From an uncultured Prevotellaceae bacterium (GTDB lineage: Bacteria; Bacteroidota; Bacteroidia; Bacteroidales; Muribaculaceae), in the NCBI GenBank assembly GCA_937898675.1, contig CALEJB010000017.1, forward strand, positions 1-24,948: 24,948 nucleotides of DNA. The letters run 5' to 3'. The stretch's first letter is position 1. Each line of letters begins with the position of its first letter. Under the pieces are notes generated by a model that saw only the letters and a program-made list of their open reading frames with translations, was not told where the DNA came from and searched no databases. This document shows, in pieces, positions 1 through 6,689 of the stretch. Made by a program: the position numbers and the translations under genes.

Positions 1-42
1 CTGTTGATCGGCATTGCGGACGGTTCATTTACCGCTTTTTAA
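1..42 (+). CDS. Possible 3' end of a truncated upstream gene
   Basis: The first 42 bases read in frame 1 as LLIGIADGSFTAF followed by TAA, which could be the carboxyl end of a plus-strand gene cut by the window edge. Another frame is open to about base 60, so the frame is not certain. Nothing in 13 residues identifies a family. Confidence 0.3.
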   Translation: MLIGIADGSFTAF

Positions 43-62
43 GTTTTAGCGGACAACAATAG

Positions 63-106
63 AAAAAAAACATTGCCCTGAAACAATTTGATGATTCAGG
101 ACAATG
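63..106 (-). terminator. Intrinsic terminator of the NSS transporter gene
   Basis: Bases 71-82 and 95-106 form an imperfect inverted repeat, CATTGcCCTGAA against TTCAGGaCAATG, with one mismatch and a 12-base loop. Eight A residues follow at 63-70, which read as a U tract in minus-strand RNA. It lies 24 bases beyond the stop codon of the minus-strand transporter, the usual place for a Rho-independent terminator. Confidence 0.75.
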
Positions 107-129
107 CTTATTGGATGGTAATTTGTCTG

Positions 130-1473
130 TCAGATAATTCCCGTAAGCGAGAGGAAGACGAAGAGGATGGTCACGGGGGCGATGTAACGCATGCAGAAGA
201 GCATGAACGGCTCGGTTGCGCCCTTGAGGCGGCCGCCGTTGGTGAACTGGTCGTGCACCACCTTGCGGTCGAGAATCCATCCGACATAGACCGCCGTGAA
301 CAATCCGCCCAGCACCATGATGACATTGGAAGCGCAATAGTCCATCATGTCAAAGATGTTCTTGCCATAGAGCGTAATGTCGTCCAGTACGTTGAACGAC
401 AACGAGGCGACGGTGGCGAGCGCAACCGTCAACAGTGCCGTCCAGGCGATGGCGCGGCGGCGCGACATCTTGTGCTCCTCGATCATTAAGGTGACGGGGA
501 TCTCGCTGAGCGAGATGGTCGAGGTCAGCGAGGCAAAGAACACCAGCAGGAAGAACAGCAACGCCCAGAAGTATCCGCCCGACATCTGCTGGAAAATGCC
601 CGGGAGCACCTCAAAGATAAGGCGCGGCCCTGCCGTCGGCTCGACGCCAAAGGAGAACACGGCGGGGAAAATCATCACACCCGAGAGGACGGCCACCAGC
701 GTGTCGAGCACAGCGACGATGGCGGCATCCTTGACCAGCGGTGAATCGTCCTTGAAATAGGAACTGTAAGTGATGAGGCATGAAATGCCTATCGAAAGCG
801 AAAGGAATGCCTGGCCAAAAGCATCAAGCACGCCATACCACGAGAGGCTGGAGAAATCGGGCGAGAACAAGAACTTGAGACCCTTGTCCGCGCCAGGCAA
901 CATCATCGAATTGACACAGAAAACAATGAGGATGACGAACAGCAGCGGCATCATGATGCTGGAGACGCGCTCAATGCCATTGGCAATGCCACGGGTGAGC
1001 ACCAAGAAGTTGAGGACGAGGAACAGCAACGTCCACCCCACGCAACGCCATGGGCTGTGAATGAGTCCTGTGAACATGGCGCTGTACTGCTCGGGCGAGA
1101 GGTCACTCAAGCCCCCAACTGCCGCCTGATAAAGGTACTCAATCACCCATCCGCACACCACGCTGTAGAAGCCGATGACGACAAAACTGCCCGCGATGCA
1201 CAGGTAGGTGAACAGGTAATATTTCTTGCCTGGCGACAGTTGCTTCAATGCCGACTTCATGTTGCTGTGGGTGGAGCGGCCAATGATAAACTCGCTCAAC
1301 AGCACGGGAATGCCCATGACGATGATGCAGGCGATGTAAACCAGGATAAAGGCCCCGCCGCCGTTCTTGCCGGCCTCGTAGGGGAAGCGCCAAATGTTGC
1401 CCAAGCCCACTGCCGAGCCCACCGCTGCAGCGATGGCCCCGAGACGGGTGGCAAATCCAACTCTCTTGCTCAT
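130..1473 (-). CDS. Sodium-dependent transporter, NSS (neurotransmitter:sodium symporter) family
   Basis: This inner-membrane protein of 447 residues should import an amino acid or related amine with Na+ through a LeuT-type fold. The amino end carries the family signature: a glycine- and alanine-rich first helix broken by GNIWRFPY (residues 25-32), then KNGGGAF and a SEFIIGR stretch after the second helix. About 11 hydrophobic segments follow, the common layout for short bacterial members. A Bacteroidota-type promoter lies just upstream and a terminator downstream, so it is probably monocistronic. The substrate cannot be read from the sequence; bacterial relatives include tryptophan, tyrosine and leucine/alanine transporters. 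The family call is firm and the substrate unknown. Confidence 0.93.
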   Translation of the reverse strand: MSKRVGFATRLGAIAAAVGSAVGLGNIWRFPYEAGKNGGGAFILVYIACIIVMGIPVLLSEFIIGRSTHSNMKSALKQLSPGKKYYLFTYLCIAGSFVVIGFYSVVCGWVIEYLYQAAVGGLSDLSPEQYSAMFTGLIHSPWRCVGWTLLFLVLNFLVLTRGIANGIERVSSIMMPLLFVILIVFCVNSMMLPGADKGLKFLFSPDFSSLSWYGVLDAFGQAFLSLSIGISCLITYSSYFKDDSPLVKDAAIVAVLDTLVAVLSGVMIFPAVFSFGVEPTAGPRLIFEVLPGIFQQMSGGYFWALLFFLLVFFASLTSTISLSEIPVTLMIEEHKMSRRRAIAWTALLTVALATVASLSFNVLDDITLYGKNIFDMMDYCASNVIMVLGGLFTAVYVGWILDRKVVHDQFTNGGRLKGATEPFMLFCMRYIAPVTILFVFLSLTGII

Positions 1474-1511
1474 AAATGCAATGATATCTTTTCAGTTAAA
1501 CTTTACTACCA

Positions 1512-1544
1512 CAAAGGTAACGATTTTTCTTGTACGGCCACAAA
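1512..1544 (-). promoter_or_regulatory. Promoter for the NSS transporter
   Basis: On the minus strand TACCTTTG (plus-strand CAAAGGTA, 1512-1519) matches the -7 consensus TAnnTTTG exactly. A TTTG -33 element (plus-strand CAAA, 1541-1544) lies 21 bases upstream. The start codon is 38 bases downstream of the -7 element. Confidence 0.7.
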
Positions 1545-1575
1545 AAAAACGGGCCAAAAACCGTCGTTGCCAGAC

Positions 1576-1899
1576 TCAAAACTGCGGGACAGGGTCAACG
1601 GGGCGCGGTGCAACGGGGGATTTCTTGTGCTTGTCGCCCTTGGCCTTGCGTGCACGCTTGGCATGCCGGTCCTTAGGGCCGCGCTTGGATTTTGACGGCT
1701 GGACGGTGAGGCGCGCAGAGTCGGCCAGCTGCTCAAACTCCAGCAACTCGGCCTGCCGTGCAGCCTGGCGGGGCACGTCATCACGGCAACTGCGTTGCGC
1801 CAGCGTTGCCACGGTGAGCATGGCAATGACGGCGAGCACAACAATGGTACCCCGCCGCTCCCGCCGCGTCATCGCAAAGAAGTTTTTCCATCCCGACAT
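1576..1899 (-). CDS. Small single-pass membrane protein with basic tail, function unknown
   Basis: The protein has 107 residues. It opens with a short polar stretch ending in MTRRERRGT, then one hydrophobic helix of about 18 residues (roughly 18-35). The rest is highly charged: a middle segment rich in alanine, glutamate and arginine, and a lysine- and proline-rich tail (about residues 68-107). The positive residues before the helix suggest an N-in, C-out single-pass topology with the tail in the periplasm. The FFxMTRRERRG opening resembles the amino end of Bacteroidota membrane-anchored helix-hairpin-helix proteins, but no such domain follows, so it may be a relative reduced to the anchor. 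An exact -7 element upstream supports expression. Confidence 0.6.
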   Translation of the reverse strand: MSGWKNFFAMTRRERRGTIVVLAVIAMLTVATLAQRSCRDDVPRQAARQAELLEFEQLADSARLTVQPSKSKRGPKDRHAKRARKAKGDKHKKSPVAPRPVDPVPQF

Positions 1900-1933
1900 A
1901 ACTCTATAATATTTATTATGTGTAACAACAATA

Positions 1934-1941
1934 CAAATGTA
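1934..1941 (-). promoter_or_regulatory. -7 promoter element of the small membrane protein gene
   Basis: The minus strand reads TACATTTG (plus-strand CAAATGTA), an exact TAnnTTTG match 34 bases before the start codon. No well-spaced TTTG -33 element is seen. Confidence 0.5.
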
Positions 1942-2037
1942 AGGAATAATTTGGCAAAGAGCAGTACCTAAATGGCATTTTTATATAAAAAAAACATTTT
2001 TTTGAGAAGAAACAGGCCGTTCTTAAAAAATTAGCAT

Positions 2038-2045
2038 TATCTTTG
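2038..2045 (+). promoter_or_regulatory. -7 promoter element of the VanZ-like gene
   Basis: TATCTTTG matches TAnnTTTG exactly and lies 43 bases before the start codon. The upstream DNA is very AT-rich with A and T runs (1979-2005), which may act as an UP-like element. A clear -33 TTTG at 19-21 bases is not present. Confidence 0.5.
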
Positions 2046-2088
2046 CATTTTGCAAAAACAACTCAACTGAACGAGACATCAAAAAGAA

Positions 2089-2544
2089 ATGAAAAATTTC
2101 CTTCTGTCTATACCAAAAGGATTGCCTTCGGTGATTATAGTACTGATTGCAATTTTCTTTAAATTTGCGAACAACCCTCTGGGCATTCACGCCTTGAAAT
2201 TCCCCTACTCTACACAGGTGGGCCATGCTGTGCTGTACTTTTTTGTAGCCCTGGTATTCATCCTTGACTATGCCAAGTCACGCCTGCCGCATCACAGTAA
2301 GATTAACCAGGAAATTGCATTGGCTGCCGTTGCTGGCGTGATGGCATTGCTGTTCGAGATAGGCCTGATGTTCCTGACCAACGGCCTGAGCCTGGACCTG
2401 AAGAATGTGTATGCCGCATTTTTGGGTGCCGCATTGGCATTTGTGTTCTACCACTTTTGGCTGCTTCACCCCTTGCGCCACTACCTGTATCACTCGATTC
2501 AGCATCACTGGCGCTACCAGCACCGCCGCAAGAAGAGGAAATAA
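2089..2544 (+). CDS. VanZ-like integral membrane protein
   Basis: The protein has 151 residues and about four membrane segments, at roughly residues 8-24, 42-60, 74-100 and 108-128. The motif GHAVLYFFVALVF in the second segment and the compact four-helix layout match the VanZ-like family, named for the teicoplanin-resistance accessory protein VanZ. Most chromosomal members have no proven role, so no resistance function should be assumed. The tail is rich in histidine and arginine and probably cytoplasmic. The gene stands alone between its own promoter and the methyltransferase gene. The family assignment is likely and the function unknown. Confidence 0.75.
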   Translation: MKNFLLSIPKGLPSVIIVLIAIFFKFANNPLGIHALKFPYSTQVGHAVLYFFVALVFILDYAKSRLPHHSKINQEIALAAVAGVMALLFEIGLMFLTNGLSLDLKNVYAAFLGAALAFVFYHFWLLHPLRHYLYHSIQHHWRYQHRRKKRK

Positions 2545-2593
2545 TCCTTAAAATTCAAGTCCCGCGCGGGCAAATAAAGAGAGATAATGATTT

Positions 2594-2634
2594 TTTAGGC
2601 GATATTTTTGCATTTCACAAGAATATCGCCTAAA
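2594..2634. repeat. Perfect 13-bp inverted repeat, candidate operator of the methyltransferase gene
   Basis: TTTAGGCGATATT (2594-2606) is repeated in inverted form as AATATCGCCTAAA (2622-2634), separated by 15 bases. The left arm abuts the -33 TTTG (2607-2610) and the right arm overlaps the first four bases of the -7 element (2631-2638). The expected transcription start lies downstream of both arms, so the repeat would act as DNA rather than as an RNA hairpin. The likeliest ligand is the XRE domain of the methyltransferase itself (inference). Confidence 0.75.
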
Positions 2635-2638
2635 TTTG
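2607..2638 (+). promoter_or_regulatory. Promoter of the HTH-methyltransferase gene
   Basis: TTTG (2607-2610), a 20-base spacer and TAAATTTG (2631-2638) match the Bacteroidota -33/-7 consensus exactly. The start codon is 30 bases downstream of the -7 element. The promoter is embedded in the inverted repeat, so a protein bound to both arms would block RNA polymerase. Confidence 0.8.
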
Positions 2639-2668
2639 CGACACTCAATCAATTGAACACTACGCATC

Positions 2669-4045
2669 ATGCTATTCTCTGACAAAATAAAAGAGTTGCG
2701 CATCGCGAGCGGCAAGGGCCAGAAAGAGATGGCCCGCGTCATTGGCGTCGATGTCCCCGCCTACAGCCGCTATGAGCATGGCGAGCGACGGCCCAAACGC
2801 GACCAGGTGCTCACACTTGCCCGCTTCTTCAACACCGATGCCGACGAACTCATAGCGATGTGGCTGGCCGACGAAGCCTACAGCCGCATTGCTCAAGACC
2901 GCATGTCATCCCGCGCTGCCGCAATGCTCAGCACCATGCTAAGCAGGGAAAAGGAAACGGCCGAAGAAAACGCCACTACACCATCCGCCCACGACGCGCC
3001 ACACGTCAAGCGCGACCTGATATCCAAGATGGGCCGCACGGTGATGCCGCACTATGAACTGGGCGACGCCGCCACAGTGATGCAACGCATCGAGGACGAA
3101 AGCATCGACTGCATCGTCACCACCCCGCCCTACTGGCGGCGACGCGACAAAGGCACCGAGAGCATCACCGCCGCCAATGCCGACGAGTACATCCAACAAC
3201 TGCTCACCGTCACCGCCCAGGCATGGCGCGTACTCAAGCCGCAAGGCTCGCTGTGGCTCAACATGGGCGATGACACCATGGGGCAATTTGTGCAAGGCCT
3301 GCCCTGGCGCACCGTGCTCGCCATGATTGACCAGCAGGGCTGGCGGCTCGTCAACGAGGTGGTGTGGAACAAGGTAACCACCACCCCTCAGGGCAGCCAG
3401 GATCACCTGCGCAAGGTGCACGAGTCCATGTTCCACCTGGTCAAGGGGGATGACTTTTACTATAACGACGAAGAACTCAGGCGCACCTACGCCCTGATTG
3501 TCCGCAACGACCTCATGGCAAGCGGGACGGCCAAGCGAAGCGGCGGCGCCGGCGAGCGATACATCAAAAAGATACAAGAGAGCGACGCACTCAGCGCACA
3601 GGAGAAACGCGAGGCGCTGCGCGAGCTGGCAGCAGCGCTGCGCCGCCTCAACGCAGGCGACGTCGACGAGTTGAGGCTGTTCCTGCGCGAGAACCGCGAG
3701 CAAAGCCTTGAAGACGACAGCGCCAAGGCCAAGTCGATCAATGACAAGGGCTATTACATCCAAACGCGCAGCGCCCAAGGCGCCATCCCGAGCGACGTGT
3801 GGAAAATCGCCACCCCGCGCAAGGTCATCGCCCACTACACAGTCGCCCCCGACACCCTCTACCGCCTGCCGCTCGTCGCCACCTGCCCGCCCGGCGGACT
3901 GGTGCTCGACCCCTGGTGCGGCACGGGTACAGCATGCAAGATTGCCTACGGCATGAACCTGCGCAGCATCGGCATCGACGTGAACGCCAACTACCTGCGG
4001 CGCGCCAAAGACGGCATTGAACTCAAGCCGTTGAGCCTGTTTTAA
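2669..4045 (+). CDS. Solitary DNA methyltransferase (N4-C or N6-A) with N-terminal XRE helix-turn-helix
   Basis: This 458-residue protein joins a DNA-binding regulator to an AdoMet-dependent DNA amino-methyltransferase. Residues 1-65 form an XRE-type helix-turn-helix (VPAYSRYEHGERRPKRDQV at 29-47). The catalytic motif IV is TTPPYW (151-156) and the AdoMet motif I, DPWCGTG (414-420), comes near the end, giving the beta-class order IV, recognition region, I. TPPY rather than DPPY leans toward N4-cytosine, but N6-adenine is possible. A charged, probably helical insert at about 285-355 lies in the presumed recognition region. No restriction enzyme gene lies beside it: the neighbours are a VanZ-like protein and an ABC-F ATPase. 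The inverted repeat over its promoter suggests self-repression. Confidence 0.87.
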   Translation: MLFSDKIKELRIASGKGQKEMARVIGVDVPAYSRYEHGERRPKRDQVLTLARFFNTDADELIAMWLADEAYSRIAQDRMSSRAAAMLSTMLSREKETAEENATTPSAHDAPHVKRDLISKMGRTVMPHYELGDAATVMQRIEDESIDCIVTTPPYWRRRDKGTESITAANADEYIQQLLTVTAQAWRVLKPQGSLWLNMGDDTMGQFVQGLPWRTVLAMIDQQGWRLVNEVVWNKVTTTPQGSQDHLRKVHESMFHLVKGDDFYYNDEELRRTYALIVRNDLMASGTAKRSGGAGERYIKKIQESDALSAQEKREALRELAAALRRLNAGDVDELRLFLRENREQSLEDDSAKAKSINDKGYYIQTRSAQGAIPSDVWKIATPRKVIAHYTVAPDTLYRLPLVATCPPGGLVLDPWCGTGTACKIAYGMNLRSIGIDVNANYLRRAKDGIELKPLSLF

Positions 4046-4062
4046 GCCACGGCAACCCACAA

Positions 4063-4099
4063 TAGGGGCGCGGCACACTTGTCCGTGCCCCTATTTTTT
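4063..4099 (+). terminator. Intrinsic terminator of the methyltransferase gene
   Basis: An 11-bp stem with one G-U pair, TAGGGGCGCGG (4063-4073) against CCGTGCCCCTA (4083-4093), encloses a 9-base loop and is followed by six T residues (4094-4099). It starts 17 bases after the methyltransferase stop codon. Its 3' half lies inside the promoter of the next gene. Confidence 0.88.
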
Positions 4100-4109
4100 A
4101 TTACTTTTG
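4079..4109 (+). promoter_or_regulatory. Promoter of the ABC-F/GNAT pair
   Basis: TACTTTTG (4102-4109) matches TAnnTTTG exactly. A partial -33 element, TTG (4079-4081), lies 20 bases upstream, inside the loop of the preceding terminator. The start codon is 23 bases downstream of the -7 element. Confidence 0.65.
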
Positions 4110-4132
4110 TCGCCCGAATAACGACAACAACT

Positions 4133-6073
4133 ATGATTTCTATCCAGGGATTGAAAGTGGAATTTGGCAGCCAGGTGCTGTTTGACGGCGTGAGCTATGT
4201 CATCAACAAGCGCGACAGAATCGCCCTTGTGGGTAAGAACGGCGCCGGCAAATCCACCATGCTGAAAATTATCACCGGCGAGCAGATGCCCACCGGCGGC
4301 ATCATCGCACGTCAAGCCGACCTGACAATCGGTTACCTGCCGCAGCAGATGGTGCTGAGCGACACGCTGACCGTCAAGCAGGAGGCCCAGCGGGCGTTTG
4401 AGCACATCCACCAGATGGATGCCGCCATCGACCGCATGAACCGGGAACTCGCCGAGCGCACCGACTATGACAGCGAGGACTACCAGGAACTCATCGAGCG
4501 CGTGGCCGAGAAAACCGAGATGCGCGCCATGCTGCAAAGCGAGAACATCGAGGCCGAAATAGAAAAAACGCTCACCGGCCTAGGATTTGAGCGCAGTGAC
4601 TTTGACCGTCCCACGAGCGAGTTCAGCGGCGGTTGGCGCATGCGCATCGAACTGGCCAAACTGCTGCTGCGCCGTCCCGACGCGCTGCTGCTCGATGAGC
4701 CCACCAACCACCTGGACATCGAGTCCATCCAGTGGCTCGAGGGATTTCTCAAGAACCACAGCGGCTCGCTGCTGCTTGTGTCACACGACCGCGCATTCAT
4801 CGACAACGTGACCAACCGCACCATCGAGATATCGCTGGGCAAAATCTATGACTACAAGGTCAACTACAGCCAATTTGTCGAACTGCGCAAAGAGCGCGTC
4901 GAACAGCAGATGCGCGCCTATGAAAACCAGCAGAAACTCATCCACGACACCGAAGACTTCATCGAGCGCTTTCGCTACAAGCCCACCAAGGCCGTACAGG
5001 TGCAAAGCCGCATCAAGATGCTCGAGAAACTCGAGCGCATCGAGGTCGATGAGGTGGACCGCACCCGCATGCGCCTCAAATTCCCGCCCGCGCCCCGCAG
5101 CGGCGACTATCCAGTCATCGCCGAGGACCTGCGCAAGGACTATGGCACGCTCAACGTATTTGGCGACGTGACCTTCACCATCAAGCGCGGCGAGAAGGTC
5201 GCCTTTGTGGGCAAAAACGGCGCCGGCAAGTCCACGCTGGTGAAATGCATCATGGGCGAAATCCCCTTTGACGGCACACTTCAAATAGGACACAATGTCA
5301 AGATTGGCTACTTTGCCCAAAACCAGGCGCAGCTGCTCGACGGCGACCTCACCGTGCACGACACCATCGACTATGTGGCCGTGGGCGACATCCGCACGCG
5401 CATCAACGACATCCTGGGCGCATTCATGTTTGGCGGCAAGGCAGCCGAGAAAAAGGTGAAAGTGCTGAGCGGCGGCGAGAAGAGCCGTCTGGCAATGATA
5501 CGCCTGCTGCTGCAGCCCGTCAACCTGCTCATCCTTGATGAGCCCACCAACCACCTGGACATGCCCAGCAAGGATGTGCTCAAGGAAGCCATCCAGGCAT
5601 TTGACGGCACAGTCATCGTGGTGTCGCACGACCGCGACTTCTTGAATGGCATCGTCAACAAGGTGTATGAGTTCGGCGACCACCGCGTGCGGGAGCACCT
5701 GGGCGGCATCTATGATTTCCTGCAGAAAAAGCGTCTGGACTCGTTGCAGCAGCTTGAAGTCAAAGACACGCCTGCCGCCGCTCCGGTAAGCGTGCCTGAG
5801 GCCGAACCCGTGAGCAACAGCAAGGCCGACTACCAGCGGCAAAAGGAGCGCGAGCGCCGCATACGCCAAGCCGAGAAAAAGGTAAAGACGCTCGAAGACA
5901 AAATCGCCGAGTTAGAACAGCAGCTCGAAGAGATTGAGACGAAACTTTCCACCGCGTCGAGCGAAGACCTGGACATCTACTACCGCCACTCCAAAATCAA
6001 CCGCGAACTCGAGGAAGTGATGGCCCAGTGGGAACTGGCAGGCCAGGAACTCGAGCAAGCCAAAGCGCAATAA
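4133..6073 (+). CDS. ABC-F family ATPase, ribosome-associated type
   Basis: The 646-residue protein has two ABC ATPase domains and no membrane segments, the layout of ABC-F proteins that act on the ribosome. Domain 1 has Walker A GKNGAGKST, an FSGGW signature and LLLDEPTNHLD. Domain 2 has GKNGAGKST, LSGGEKSRLAM and LILDEPTNHLD. A charged linker lies between them and a coiled coil (about residues 570-645) ends the protein, as in Uup- and YdiF-like members. The start at 4133 is chosen because MISIQGLKVEFG begins the first ATPase domain and because the open frame farther upstream crosses the promoter and terminator. Housekeeping translation factor or ribosome protection against antibiotics cannot be separated from sequence alone. 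A GNAT gene follows after three bases. Confidence 0.93.
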   Translation: MISIQGLKVEFGSQVLFDGVSYVINKRDRIALVGKNGAGKSTMLKIITGEQMPTGGIIARQADLTIGYLPQQMVLSDTLTVKQEAQRAFEHIHQMDAAIDRMNRELAERTDYDSEDYQELIERVAEKTEMRAMLQSENIEAEIEKTLTGLGFERSDFDRPTSEFSGGWRMRIELAKLLLRRPDALLLDEPTNHLDIESIQWLEGFLKNHSGSLLLVSHDRAFIDNVTNRTIEISLGKIYDYKVNYSQFVELRKERVEQQMRAYENQQKLIHDTEDFIERFRYKPTKAVQVQSRIKMLEKLERIEVDEVDRTRMRLKFPPAPRSGDYPVIAEDLRKDYGTLNVFGDVTFTIKRGEKVAFVGKNGAGKSTLVKCIMGEIPFDGTLQIGHNVKIGYFAQNQAQLLDGDLTVHDTIDYVAVGDIRTRINDILGAFMFGGKAAEKKVKVLSGGEKSRLAMIRLLLQPVNLLILDEPTNHLDMPSKDVLKEAIQAFDGTVIVVSHDRDFLNGIVNKVYEFGDHRVREHLGGIYDFLQKKRLDSLQQLEVKDTPAAAPVSVPEAEPVSNSKADYQRQKERERRIRQAEKKVKTLEDKIAELEQQLEEIETKLSTASSEDLDIYYRHSKINRELEEVMAQWELAGQELEQAKAQ

Positions 6074-6076
6074 ACC

Positions 6077-6616
6077 ATGCTGACGACCACCGCCATCACG
6101 AGCGCCAATGCCGATGACGACACGCTGCGCCGCCTCTACGAGACCGCATTCCCCGTCGAGGAGCAAATCCCCTATGACGACATCATCCGCCTGCTCGACG
6201 TGATGTCGATTGACTATACCGCATACCACGAAGGCGACAACCTCGCGGGATTCACGATGGTGTTGCACCTGCCGCAATGGAACTGGGGCTGGTACTTTGC
6301 CGTGAGCGAGCACCTGCGCGGCAAGGGCTATGGCCAGCGCATCCTCACCGCACTTCTCGACAAGTACAGCGGTGAGCGCCCTTTCATCATTGACATCGAA
6401 TCGCCCGGCCAACTCGATGCCCCCAATCCGGAACAACGCCGACGACGTCACGCCTTTTACCTGCGCAACGGCCTGAAAGACACACCCACGGCGCGCACCT
6501 ACTCTGGCGTCACCTATACCATCATGACCAACAGCGACGCACCGTTCACCCAACAGGACTATGACAGCATCGTCCACGCCCTGCAGCAATGCTGGGACAA
6601 CGGAGTTAGGAGTTAG
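6077..6616 (+). CDS. GNAT-family N-acetyltransferase
   Basis: The 179-residue protein carries the acetyl-CoA binding loop RGKGYGQ at residues 81-87, following a strand with WGWYFAVSEHL, which is motif A of the GNAT fold. The later HAFYLRNGL resembles the family motif B (FYxxxGF). The start lies three bases after the ABC-F stop codon, so the two are co-transcribed and probably translationally coupled. The acceptor cannot be predicted. The last residues (GVRS) and the stop codon are supplied by a tandem GGAGTTA repeat, so the original carboxyl end may differ. Confidence 0.87.
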   Translation: MLTTTAITSANADDDTLRRLYETAFPVEEQIPYDDIIRLLDVMSIDYTAYHEGDNLAGFTMVLHLPQWNWGWYFAVSEHLRGKGYGQRILTALLDKYSGERPFIIDIESPGQLDAPNPEQRRRRHAFYLRNGLKDTPTARTYSGVTYTIMTNSDAPFTQQDYDSIVHALQQCWDNGVRS

Positions 6617-6620
6617 GAGT
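6602..6620 (+). repeat. Short tandem repeat GGAGTTA, 2.7 copies
   Basis: Two full copies of GGAGTTA (6602-6608 and 6609-6615) are followed by GGAGT. The array spans the end of the GNAT gene and provides its stop codon. A 7-base unit in a coding end can shift the reading frame if the copy number changes. Confidence 0.8.
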
Positions 6621-6652
6621 GTTGTTAATGTTATTTAAGTAATTGGCTATTG

Positions 6653-6684
6653 TTTGCACAATTGGCGGCAATATCCTACATTTG
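6653..6684 (+). promoter_or_regulatory. Promoter with the start codon almost at +1
   Basis: TTTG (6653-6656), a 20-base spacer and TACATTTG (6677-6684) match the -33/-7 consensus exactly. The ATG of the next gene begins at 6690, only five bases after the -7 element, so the mRNA should be leaderless or nearly so. Confidence 0.75.
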
Positions 6685-6689
6685 CAAGC

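Noticed and set aside
1057..1695. 212-residue plus-strand open frame spanning the NSS gene start and the small membrane protein gene
   Set aside because: It runs through two minus-strand genes and their intergenic region, and its composition is that of a shadow.
2557..2566. Perfect palindrome CCCGCGCGGG after the VanZ-like gene
   Set aside because: It has no loop and no T tract, so it is not a terminator, and a 10-base GC palindrome can occur by chance.
2939..4078. 379-residue open frame antisense to the methyltransferase gene
   Set aside because: There are no motifs, and it begins and ends within the other gene's features; the plus strand has clear methyltransferase motifs.
4781..5869. 362-residue open frame antisense to the ABC-F gene
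   Set aside because: It is a shadow of codon bias; the ABC-F motifs on the plus strand explain the region.
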